DNA from: Candidatus Pelagibacter sp.
GTDB lineage: Bacteria; Pseudomonadota; Alphaproteobacteria; Pelagibacterales; Pelagibacteraceae
Length of the DNA stretch: 6,025 nt
Direction of reading: 5' to 3'
NCBI GenBank assembly: GCA_028095445.1
Contig: JAOHCJ010000038.1
Location: 1-6,025 of the forward strand
A model generated the notes under the pieces. The model was not told the DNA's origin. It saw nothing but the letters and a program-made list of their open reading frames with translations, and searched no databases. This document shows positions 1 through 6,025 of this stretch, one piece after another. A program made the translations under genes and the position numbers. How positions within the stretch are numbered: the first letter of the stretch is position 1; each line of letters begins with the position of its first letter.

Positions 1-325
1 CTCTACGTTCTTCACTTAAGTCTGGTACTGGTAATCTAATCAGTTGACCATCAATTTGTGGATTTAGCCCTAACTCTGATTTTTTGATAGCTGCATCAAT
101 AAGTGACACATTATTTAAATCCCATACTTGAATATTTATCATTCTTGACTCTGGAGTTGTTATACTTGCCACTTGATTAATTGGCATGGCTTGTCCATAA
201 ACTTCTACTTTAACAAGGTCAAGCATACTGGCGTTGGCTCTGCCAGTTCTTAAGGATGACAATTCTTTTATAAAAACTTCAATGGTCTTGTCCATTTTCT
301 GGCTGTATGTCTTTTCATCAAACAT
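1..325 (-). CDS. frr: Ribosome recycling factor, N-terminal part (runs off left edge)
   Basis: Ribosome recycling factor acts in the cytoplasm with EF-G to split the post-termination ribosome and free it for a new round. My translation from the ATG at 325-323 gives 108 residues with no stop before the edge; it begins MFDEKTYSQKMDK. Family hallmarks are present: LRTGRA at about residues 25-30, MLD at 34-36, NQVASIT at 50-56, LGLNP at 85-89 or so, and a closing LSEERR block matching the usual LTEERRK. This covers the first arm of the three-helix bundle and the inserted beta domain. Known family members are about 185 residues, so roughly 75 C-terminal residues lie outside. The start aligns with family N-termini and sits directly after the tsf stop, so the gene is probably co-translated with tsf. 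pyrH, which normally separates the two, is absent. Identification is secure. Confidence 0.96.
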   Translation of the reverse strand, partial: MFDEKTYSQKMDKTIEVFIKELSSLRTGRANASMLDLVKVEVYGQAMPINQVASITTPESRMINIQVWDLNNVSLIDAAIKKSELGLNPQIDGQLIRLPVPDLSEERR

Positions 326-1177
326 CTATTCACCAATTTTAAGTCTATAAAAATCTTTAATTTTCAAATCAGAAATACTAAGATCTTTTACAATGTCTTG
401 CACCCTTTTTTTAGGCTCCATAACCCAGGCTTGAGATAATAAAGCATTTTCTTCCTTGAATTTATTGATTTTTCCTAAACTAATTTTTTTTGTTATCTCA
501 TCAGGCTTACCTGATTCTTTAAGTTCTTCAGTAATTAAATTTTGTTCTTTTTCAAGAATATTCTTATCTATTGAACTTGTGTCTAGTGCCAATGGATTTG
601 AGGCTGCAATATGCATAGCAAGTTGCTTACCAAAAGATTTAACTGTGTCTGAAGCATCTTTAGTTTCAAGTGAAACTACAACAGCTAATTTTGAAAGATT
701 ATCTTTAACGACTGTATGTAAATAGTTAAAGTTTTTAGATCCTAAATAACTAAATGTTTTAACTCTACCTATGGTAATTTTTTCACCCATTTTTGCAATT
801 AAAGAAACCAAGTTGTCTTCAACAGTTAGTTCATTTGCCATTTTGGTTTTATTTAATTTTTGTAAATCAGAATTTTGTTGATTATTCAATTCACTAAGTT
901 CTTTAGCAAAAGATACAAAATCTTCATTTTTTGCAACAAAGTCAGTTTCACAATTAAGTTCGATAACAGATATTTTGTTAACATCTCCACTAGTTGCTAC
1001 AACACCTTCTTTTGCATCTCTTGACATTTTTTTTGATGCTTTAGAAATTCCTTTAACTCTTAAAATTTCAACAGCTTTTTCCAAATCACCAGCAGACTCT
1101 TTTATTGCTAAATTACAGTCTTTAAAACCAGCACCAGTAGCTTCTCTTAATTGTTTTACTTTTTCTATATCACTCAT
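326..1177 (-). CDS. tsf: Translation elongation factor Ts
   Basis: EF-Ts is the nucleotide exchange factor that displaces GDP from EF-Tu so that it can bind GTP and carry aminoacyl-tRNA. The 283-residue product matches the usual family length. The N-terminal UBA-like domain covers about residues 1-50, with [12 protein letters not shown] at 10-21. The EF-Tu-contacting core motif [10 protein letters not shown] is at 78-87. GEKITIGR is at 131-138, HIAA with the conserved histidine at 189-192, and a C-terminal block with [12 protein letters not shown] near 246-257. The protein ends in RLKIGE, as most members end near a V/I-G-E. The start ATG lies one base past the rpsB stop, so rpsB and tsf are almost certainly one transcript with coupled translation; no strong Shine-Dalgarno is visible. 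It ends with TAG, whereas the other three stops in the window are TAA. Confidence 0.98.
   Translation of the reverse strand: MSDIEKVKQLREATGAGFKDCNLAIKESAGDLEKAVEILRVKGISKASKKMSRDAKEGVVATSGDVNKISVIELNCETDFVAKNEDFVSFAKELSELNNQQNSDLQKLNKTKMANELTVEDNLVSLIAKMGEKITIGRVKTFSYLGSKNFNYLHTVVKDNLSKLAVVVSLETKDASDTVKSFGKQLAMHIAASNPLALDTSSIDKNILEKEQNLITEELKESGKPDEITKKISLGKINKFKEENALLSQAWVMEPKKRVQDIVKDLSISDLKIKDFYRLKIGE
329..338 (-). promoter_or_regulatory. Probable frr ribosome-binding site inside the end of tsf
   Basis: On the minus strand the last sense codons of tsf read ATTGGTGAATAG and are followed at once by the frr ATG. The GGTGA element lies four bases before that ATG and is complementary to the UCACC segment next to the anti-Shine-Dalgarno core at the 16S rRNA 3' end. 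It is a plausible, weak ribosome-binding site read within the Ile-Gly-Glu codons of EF-Ts. With the stop and start codons abutting, termination-reinitiation coupling is an equally good explanation. Confidence 0.4.
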
Positions 1178-1178
1178 T

Positions 1179-2006
1179 TTAATTTAATTTTTCTTTTTTT
1201 TTCTGAGAAAATTTGGTGTCTAATTTTTCTCTATCTAATTCTTGAATAGTTTTAGTAGATTTTTCTTTTGATTTAACTTTTGTGTTATCTGGTTCTGGTT
1301 TTTCCTCTACTTTTGATGGAACAGCTTTTTTGGCATTTTCAATAGTTTCTTTCACTAAATTACAATAAAGATCTATTGCTCTCCTAGCATCATCATTTCC
1401 AGGAATTGGAAAATCAATACCATCAGGGTTTGAGTTGCTGTCTAAAATAGCAACAATCGGTATTCCTAATTTTACAGACTCTTGAATTGCTAATGACTCA
1501 TAATTTGTATCAATAATAAAAACTAAGTCAGGAACTTTTTTCATTTCTGCTATTCCACCTAAAGATCTTTCTAACTTATCTTTTTTAACACTCATTTTGA
1601 GAAGTTCTTTTTTAGTAAAACCTCTATTTTCAGTATTTAAATCAGATTCATATTTTTTCATCTTTTTGATAGAGCCTGAAATTGTTCCCCAGTTAGTAAG
1701 CATGCCACCTAGCCATCTATAATTTACAAAATACTGACCTGTTTCTTTTGCTACTTCTGCAATAGCTTCAGATGCTTGTTTTTTTGTTGATACAAAAAGA
1801 ATTTTGCCATTGTTAGCAATAGTGTTAAAAACTTTTTCTAGAGCAACATTAGTTAGCTCTAAAGTCTGTGTTAAATCAATTATATGAATTGAGTCTCTTT
1901 TACCAAAAATGTATTTTTTCATTTTTGGGTTCCATCTTAAAGTCTTATGACCTAAGTGGACTCCTGCTTCTAGTAATTGTTGGATAGTTAAACTTGGTAT
2001 TTTCAT
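1179..2006 (-). CDS. rpsB: 30S ribosomal protein S2 with basic C-terminal tail
   Basis: S2 is a late-assembling protein of the small subunit, sitting between head and body near the 30S solvent side, where it helps hold bS1. The 275-residue product shows both family signatures: [15 protein letters not shown] at 15-29 and [18 protein letters not shown] at 159-176. It also has [10 protein letters not shown] at 97-106 and [13 protein letters not shown] at 195-207. The globular fold should end near residue 226. Beyond that are about 50 residues rich in Lys, Glu, Ser and Thr, ending KKKEKLN, with no recognisable fold; E. coli S2 is 241 residues. The start ATG at 2006-2004 lies a few bases after a GGGA element, inside a foldable leader. 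S2 is known to repress its own rpsB-tsf mRNA in E. coli, and similar control is likely here. Confidence 0.98.
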   Translation of the reverse strand: MKIPSLTIQQLLEAGVHLGHKTLRWNPKMKKYIFGKRDSIHIIDLTQTLELTNVALEKVFNTIANNGKILFVSTKKQASEAIAEVAKETGQYFVNYRWLGGMLTNWGTISGSIKKMKKYESDLNTENRGFTKKELLKMSVKKDKLERSLGGIAEMKKVPDLVFIIDTNYESLAIQESVKLGIPIVAILDSNSNPDGIDFPIPGNDDARRAIDLYCNLVKETIENAKKAVPSKVEEKPEPDNTKVKSKEKSTKTIQELDREKLDTKFSQKKKEKLN

Positions 2007-2012
2007 ATTTAT

Positions 2013-2076
2013 TCCCGGTTAAGCCACCACAGTAATTTCCATTTAAGGACCGGAGGTTTAAAACCACAAACTGTGT
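2013..2076 (-). promoter_or_regulatory. rpsB mRNA leader, predicted pseudoknot (candidate S2 autoregulatory element)
   Basis: This part of the leader is visibly richer in G and C than its surroundings. In the sense orientation, CCGG (2053-2050), a three-base bulge and TTAA (2046-2043) pair with TTAACCGG (2022-2015), giving eight base pairs. A CACAGT upstream (2075-2070) pairs with ACTGTG (2033-2028) inside the loop of that stem. Because one half lies outside and the other inside, the two helices interlock as a pseudoknot. A small hairpin, GGTTTTAAACC (2065-2055), fits between them. The second strand of the CCGG helix abuts GGGA (2016-2013), the best ribosome-binding candidate, six bases before the rpsB ATG, so folding would block initiation. 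Structured leaders before rpsB are known in E. coli, and one has been reported in Pelagibacter. Identity with those is inference; the pairings are direct observation. Confidence 0.65.
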
Positions 2077-2080
2077 GCGT

Positions 2081-2096
2081 GTTAAATTAATTTAAC
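2081..2096. repeat. 16-base perfect palindrome upstream of rpsB
   Basis: GTTAAATTAATTTAAC equals its own reverse complement over all 16 bases. It lies between the proposed -10 element and the structured leader, roughly where transcription would begin. It could be an operator half-overlapping the start site or simply a consequence of high A+T content; nothing else in the window carries a second copy that I noticed. Confidence 0.5.
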
Positions 2097-2099
2097 AGC

Positions 2100-2128
2100 T
2101 ATGTACAAATTATTTACTAAATAAACAA
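2100..2128 (-). promoter_or_regulatory. Candidate sigma-70-type promoter for rpsB-tsf-frr
   Basis: In sense orientation, TTGTTT at 2128-2123 (preceded by C, giving CTTGTT) is followed after 17 bases by TACATA at 2105-2100. Each hexamer matches only three of six consensus positions, but spacing is ideal and the location just upstream of the structured leader is right. Transcription would start near 2093. In such AT-rich sequence, other hexamers can be proposed, so this is a weak call. No terminator hairpin separates dnaE from rpsB, so read-through from dnaE is also possible. Confidence 0.3.
2110..2124. repeat. 15-base inverted repeat in the proposed promoter spacer
   Basis: TTATTTA and TAAATAA form perfect seven-base arms around a single central base. 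The repeat lies between the proposed -35 and -10 elements of the rpsB promoter, touching the -35. It is made only of A and T except for the centre, so chance is a real alternative to a protein-binding site. Confidence 0.4.
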
Positions 2129-2136
2129 GTCTTTTT

Positions 2137-5100
2137 TTAACTAATAATGATTGAAATATCATCGTTTCTTAAGGAATTTATTGATTTTCTTTCTATATGT
2201 CGTTTATTTTTTAATCTAAAGCTTATATTTTTTTTTTCATCAGTAATATTGATTTTTACTTCTGTATTACCTTCATGTTTAAGAAGATTTGATATTTTAT
2301 CAGCATCATTGATAGATTTCACTTTAAATTCAATTTCGGAAACTGGTTTATTAAAAAGGTCCTTAAGTGAGGCTATTTTTTGAACGTTAACTCTTTTTAA
2401 CCTATTTTCATCATTAGAAATACTTTTATTTAAAGTTATAATTAAGGAGTTTCCTTCAATTAAAATCTCTCTGTTTGAATCTAGGATATCAGAAAAAATA
2501 AAAAGCTCAAATACACTTGATAGATCTGTTAATTTTAAAACTCCATAAGAATTTCCTTTAGCAGTTTTTCTTTCAGTAATTTTTAAAAGAGTTGCTGCAA
2601 TATTAGCATTTTTAATATTCTCATCTTTGTTAAATTTATCGTAATCAGCAATTTTATAATCCTTAAAAATTTCTTTAAATTGATTTAATGGATGGTCTGA
2701 TATAAAAAAACCTACTGATTCAAACTCTCTGGACAATCTTTCTTCAAATTTCCAGTCATCAATATTTTGGACTATTTCATTATCTTGTTCATAATCAGTG
2801 CCAAATAAATCAATCTGGTTAGCAGCTCTATTTTCAAAAATATTTTTTGTTTTAAGTATAAAGTTTGGTATTGAATTAAATAAAGCTTTTCTATTTTTTT
2901 CTATATTATCAAATGCACCTGCTTTGACTAAGCCTTCTAATTGTAGTTTATTAATATCTTTAGGATTAATTCTATTTAAAAAATTATTTATTGACTTATA
3001 TTCGCCGTTTTTAATTCTTTCTTTAACAATATTAGAAACCGCTTCGTATCCAACACTTTTTATACCACCTAACGCATAATAAAAATTATCATCATCAAAT
3101 TGAAAGTCAGCAAAACATCTATTTATATCAGGTCTTATAATATTAATGTTTATTCTTTTAAGTTCTTCGTGAAATTCACTTAACTTATTTTGATTAGACA
3201 AATCCATTGTCATTGATGCTGCAAAAAATTCTTTCGGATGATAAGTTTTCAAGTAAGCAGTTTGATAAGAAATAATCGCATAAGCTGCAGCATGACTTTT
3301 GTTAAAACCATATTCTGCAAAGGGTTCAATCTTTAAAAAAATACTTGCAGCCACATCTTTTGAAATTCCATTTTTAAGTGCACCAGCTATAAAGCCTTGT
3401 TTTTGTTTTTCTAATTCAGCTCTTTTCTTTTTACCCATTGCTCTTCTTAAAATATCAGCTTCACCAGCTGTAAATCCTGATAATTTTTGAGCGATTTGCA
3501 TTACTTGTTCTTGGTAAATTATAACCCCATAAGTTGGTTTAAGAATTTCTTCTAGAAGAGGATGTAAATAATCTGGAGTTTGTTTTCCATGCTTACAGTC
3601 GTTATAGACAGGAATATTACTCATAGGGCCCGGCCTATAAAGAGCAACTAATGCAATAATATCCTCAATATGATTAGGCTTCATTTGTAGAAGTGCTTCT
3701 CGCATTCCAGCACTCTCAACTTGGAATAGTCCGACTGTATTACCTGATGACAAAAGTTTAAAAACATTTTGATCGTCAAAATCAATATCTTTAATTTTAA
3801 AGTTTTTAAGTTTTTTATTAATCAATTTTTGAGTTCTATTAATTACAGTTAATGTTTTTAAACCTAAAAAATCAAATTTTATTAAACCGGCATTTTCAGC
3901 TGAATACATATCAAATTGAGTTGATGGTAATAATAAATCAGCTGAAGCGTCCTTATATAAAGGAACTGTTTCTGTTAATTTTTTGTCTGCTATAACCACA
4001 CCTGCAGCATGAGTAGCAACATTTCTATTTAACCCTTCTAATTTTAAAGAAAGATCAGTCAGTTTTTTTACTCGTGGATCTTCTTTTACTAATTTTTGAA
4101 GGCGAGGTTCGTTATTAATACACGCAGTTAGGCTTTGTGGTCTTGAGGGATCAAATGGAATCATTTTTGAAATACTATCCACAAAACCATATGGTAGACC
4201 CAAAACTCTACCAACATCTCTAATTACCATTCGTGCTTTGAGCTTCCCAAATGTTATTATATGTGCAACACTATCTTTGTATTTTTTAGTTAAGTATTCA
4301 AAAACTAAATCTCTTTTTTCTTCACAAAAGTCTATATCAAAGTCTGGCATAGATATTCTATCTGGGTTTAAAAATCTTTCAAAAATTAAATTAAATTTAA
4401 TTGGATCAACATCGGTTATTGATAAGCACCAAGCAACTAGTGATCCTGCACCAGAACCTCTTCCAGGTCCAACCGGTATATCATTTTTTTTTGCCCATTT
4501 TATATAATCAGATACAATAAGAAAGTAACTTGGGTACTTCATTTCAATAATAATTGAAAGCTCATGATCTAAACGATCTTTATATTTTAAGAATTCACTA
4601 CTTTTGTTAAGATCTTTTTCTTCAACTTTGAATACGTTTAAAAATTTTTCTTTTAGTCCATCGATAGATTCTTTCTTTAATATTTCATCTGCACTACCTT
4701 CTTTTTCTGAACTAATGTTTGGCAACACAGGTTTAGAAAATTGAGGTCTAAAACTACATCTAAAAGGTAGGTTAAAATTATTTTCTAACGCCTCAGGAAG
4801 ATCTGAAAATAAAGATAACATTTCATCATTCGACTTAAAATAATGTTGGTTGCTATACCTAATTCTATTTTTTTCATTTATATATGATTTCGATCCTATG
4901 CAAATTAAGGCGTCATGAGCTTCGTGAAAATCATTAGTTAAGTAGTAAACTTCATTAGTAGCAATAATTGGTATTTTAATTTTTGAGGATTGATCTAAAT
5001 TATATTTTTCAAATGCAACTTCATTATAATCTCCATGTCGCTGGATTTCCAAATAAAATCTATCATTAAACTTTGATGATAAACTTTTATAAAGTTTGGT

Positions 5101-5550
5101 AATTTCTTCATGAAGACCTTTTTCAAACAATCTTCCAAAAAGACCATGGATTGTTCCAGAAAAAAGGATAACCCCCTCAATATCTTTTAAAAGCTCATCA
5201 ATATCTAAATGAGGGTCAGATAGAGCGTCATTTTCCAGGTAAGATCTTGATGACAATTCAATAATATGTTTATAACCTTTCTCGTTAATAGCTATTAAAG
5301 GTAGAAGACCTGTAGTGTTGCCAAATTTGAAATTAATTTGAGTTCCTATAATCGGCTGTGTACCTACTTTTGACATATTTTCAGCAAACTCAAGTGCACC
5401 ACATAGATTGGAGGTATCAGAAAGTCCTATGCTTGTTATTTTATTATGTTTGCAAAAATCTTTTAAATTTTCGATTTTAATTGCACCCTCGCAAATTGAA
5501 TATTGTGTATGAATTTTTAAATGATTAAATTTATTATTTGATTCTTGCAT
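2137..5550 (-). CDS. dnaE: DNA polymerase III alpha subunit, DnaE1 type
   Basis: This is the catalytic subunit of the replicative polymerase holoenzyme, which extends primers on both strands at the fork. The 1137-residue product is near the usual DnaE length. A PHP domain fills about residues 1-270; its metal-site motifs are degenerate (HTQ at 14-16, SDTSNLCG at 44-51), so proofreading probably comes from a separate DnaQ, as in E. coli. The polymerase core has GPGRGSGAGS at 361-370, PDFDIDF at 402-408 with likely catalytic D405 and D407, and KFDFLGL at 558-564 supplying D560. LYRPGPM at 637-643 and YGVIIYQEQVMQ at 674-685 are also typical. A helix-hairpin-helix region (about 866-881) precedes a clamp-binding motif QIDLF at 912-916, then an OB-fold near 983-1060. 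The start overlaps lolD by 17 bases; no other Met occurs before residue 59, after the first PHP motif. Confidence 0.98.
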   Translation of the reverse strand: MQESNNKFNHLKIHTQYSICEGAIKIENLKDFCKHNKITSIGLSDTSNLCGALEFAENMSKVGTQPIIGTQINFKFGNTTGLLPLIAINEKGYKHIIELSSRSYLENDALSDPHLDIDELLKDIEGVILFSGTIHGLFGRLFEKGLHEEITKLYKSLSSKFNDRFYLEIQRHGDYNEVAFEKYNLDQSSKIKIPIIATNEVYYLTNDFHEAHDALICIGSKSYINEKNRIRYSNQHYFKSNDEMLSLFSDLPEALENNFNLPFRCSFRPQFSKPVLPNISSEKEGSADEILKKESIDGLKEKFLNVFKVEEKDLNKSSEFLKYKDRLDHELSIIIEMKYPSYFLIVSDYIKWAKKNDIPVGPGRGSGAGSLVAWCLSITDVDPIKFNLIFERFLNPDRISMPDFDIDFCEEKRDLVFEYLTKKYKDSVAHIITFGKLKARMVIRDVGRVLGLPYGFVDSISKMIPFDPSRPQSLTACINNEPRLQKLVKEDPRVKKLTDLSLKLEGLNRNVATHAAGVVIADKKLTETVPLYKDASADLLLPSTQFDMYSAENAGLIKFDFLGLKTLTVINRTQKLINKKLKNFKIKDIDFDDQNVFKLLSSGNTVGLFQVESAGMREALLQMKPNHIEDIIALVALYRPGPMSNIPVYNDCKHGKQTPDYLHPLLEEILKPTYGVIIYQEQVMQIAQKLSGFTAGEADILRRAMGKKKRAELEKQKQGFIAGALKNGISKDVAASIFLKIEPFAEYGFNKSHAAAYAIISYQTAYLKTYHPKEFFAASMTMDLSNQNKLSEFHEELKRININIIRPDINRCFADFQFDDDNFYYALGGIKSVGYEAVSNIVKERIKNGEYKSINNFLNRINPKDINKLQLEGLVKAGAFDNIEKNRKALFNSIPNFILKTKNIFENRAANQIDLFGTDYEQDNEIVQNIDDWKFEERLSREFESVGFFISDHPLNQFKEIFKDYKIADYDKFNKDENIKNANIAATLLKITERKTAKGNSYGVLKLTDLSSVFELFIFSDILDSNREILIEGNSLIITLNKSISNDENRLKRVNVQKIASLKDLFNKPVSEIEFKVKSINDADKISNLLKHEGNTEVKINITDEKKNISFRLKNKRHIERKSINSLRNDDISIIIS

Positions 5551-6025
5551 TAACAGTTTTTATATTACCATTAATCATTTCTAGTTTGCAATCAGCCATA
5601 TTAGCAAAAAATCTATTGTGAGTTGCATAAATTATCAATCTGTTTTTATCTTTTAATTTATATAAAATTTTAAAAACTTCTTTAGCTGTTGATTGATCTA
5701 AGCTACCTGTTGGTTCATCAGCTAATATAATTTCTGGTTCATTAATTAAAGCTCTAGCTATAGCAACTCTCTGCATTTCTCCGCCTGATAATTCAGCTGG
5801 GTAATGAAACTCTCTAGCTATAAGACCCATTTTTTTGATAATTTTTTTTGCTTTTTCAACTGATTTTTTTTTATCATTATCTAAAGCAATACTTGCAAGA
5901 TAAATATTTTCTAAGGTTGTAAAGTCTGAGAGTAAATTATTCTGTTGATAAATAATACCAATCTTTTTTGATCGAATTTTGTCATTAGTAACAGTTTCTG
6001 AGAAGTTTATAGATTTATTGTCAAT
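5534..6025 (-). CDS. lolD: ABC transporter ATPase, LolD type, C-terminal part (runs off right edge)
   Basis: LolD is the cytoplasmic ATPase of the LolCDE complex, which extracts lipoproteins from the inner membrane and passes them to LolA. Reading continues in frame from the stop at 5534-5536 to the edge, giving 163 residues; an internal Met at 5830 is not the start. Numbering from the edge, the Q-loop is IIYQQNNLL at 24-32, followed by DFTTLENI as in LolD. The ABC signature LSGGEMQR is at 79-86, Walker B and D-loop IILADEPTGSLD at 99-110, and the H-loop histidine at 136 in ATHN. LEMINGN near 148-154 resembles the LolD ending. Walker A and about 60 residues lie outside. The neighbouring dnaE supports LolD, since alphaproteobacteria often have lolC/E-lolD-dnaE, but MacB- or FtsE-like ATPases are close relatives. 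Two TAA codons stand in tandem at the end. Confidence 0.88.
   Translation of the reverse strand: MDNKSINFSETVTNDKIRSKKIGIIYQQNNLLSDFTTLENIYLASIALDNDKKKSVEKAKKIIKKMGLIAREFHYPAELSGGEMQRVAIARALINEPEIILADEPTGSLDQSTAKEVFKILYKLKDKNRLIIYATHNRFFANMADCKLEMINGNIKTVNARIK

Noticed and set aside
456..725. Plus-strand open frame opposite tsf
   Set aside because: It lies wholly antisense to a secure tsf, resembles no family, and is rich in Ser, Leu and Phe as expected for the complement of an AT-rich gene.
975..1187. Plus-strand open frame opposite the start of tsf
   Set aside because: Antisense to the conserved EF-Ts N-terminus, with no recognisable motif or ribosome-binding site.
2125..2140. Possible terminator after dnaE
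   Set aside because: There is a run of seven A's in the sense strand but no preceding GC-rich hairpin and no U-run, so intrinsic termination is not supported.
2147..4507. Several plus-strand open frames opposite dnaE (2147-2383, 2798-3079, 3299-3490, 4238-4507)
   Set aside because: All are short, unrelated to known families and lie opposite well-conserved DnaE segments; their hydrophobic look comes from the complement of lysine-rich codons.
4995..5180. Minus-strand open frame in another frame within dnaE
   Set aside because: Its product is unrecognisable and it lies inside the PHP domain coding region of dnaE.
5534..5830. Short 98-residue ATPase starting at the Met at 5830
   Set aside because: The frame continues upstream without a stop to the window edge and encodes the Q-loop and LolD-like DFTTLENI, so the gene is longer, not truncated.
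5831..5880. Long T runs suggesting frameshifts or slippage in lolD
   Set aside because: The reading frame stays open through them and encodes an acceptable lysine-rich linker before the signature motif; such runs are common throughout this AT-rich sequence.

Overview
The window is an AT-rich, gene-dense bacterial housekeeping segment in which every gene lies on the minus strand. In transcription order, from high to low coordinates, it holds the end of an ABC-transporter ATPase (LolD type), dnaE (DNA polymerase III alpha), a structured leader, rpsB (ribosomal protein S2), tsf (elongation factor Ts) and the beginning of frr (ribosome recycling factor). The lolD-dnaE pairing followed by rpsB-tsf, the very low GC, the tiny intergenic gaps and the protein sequences all suggest a streamlined alphaproteobacterium, most likely a SAR11/Pelagibacter-like marine lineage. 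That placement is inference; no rRNA or other decisive marker is in view.

Region by region: 1-325 codes for the N-terminal 108 residues of Frr, whose C-terminus is beyond the left edge. 326-1177 is a complete tsf whose UAG stop touches the frr AUG with no spacer. 1179-2006 is a complete rpsB ending one base before tsf. 2007-2136 is the only real intergenic region. It holds a candidate promoter, two perfect inverted repeats and a comparatively GC-rich leader that can fold into a pseudoknot covering the rpsB ribosome-binding region. 2137-5550 is a complete dnaE. 5534-6025 is the 3' part of lolD, overlapping the dnaE start by 17 bases and running off the right edge. No stretch over 300 bases lacks a gene, and no tRNA, mobile element or CRISPR was seen.

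Functionally there are two blocks. LolD would power release of lipoproteins from the inner membrane and is translationally entangled with the replicative polymerase subunit. RpsB, Tsf and Frr form the translation block, probably under feedback control by S2 through the leader. The most unusual points are the leader pseudoknot and the absence of pyrH (UMP kinase) from its usual place between tsf and frr. I see no novel defence, mobile or biosynthetic system here; the region is mainly conserved core genome.
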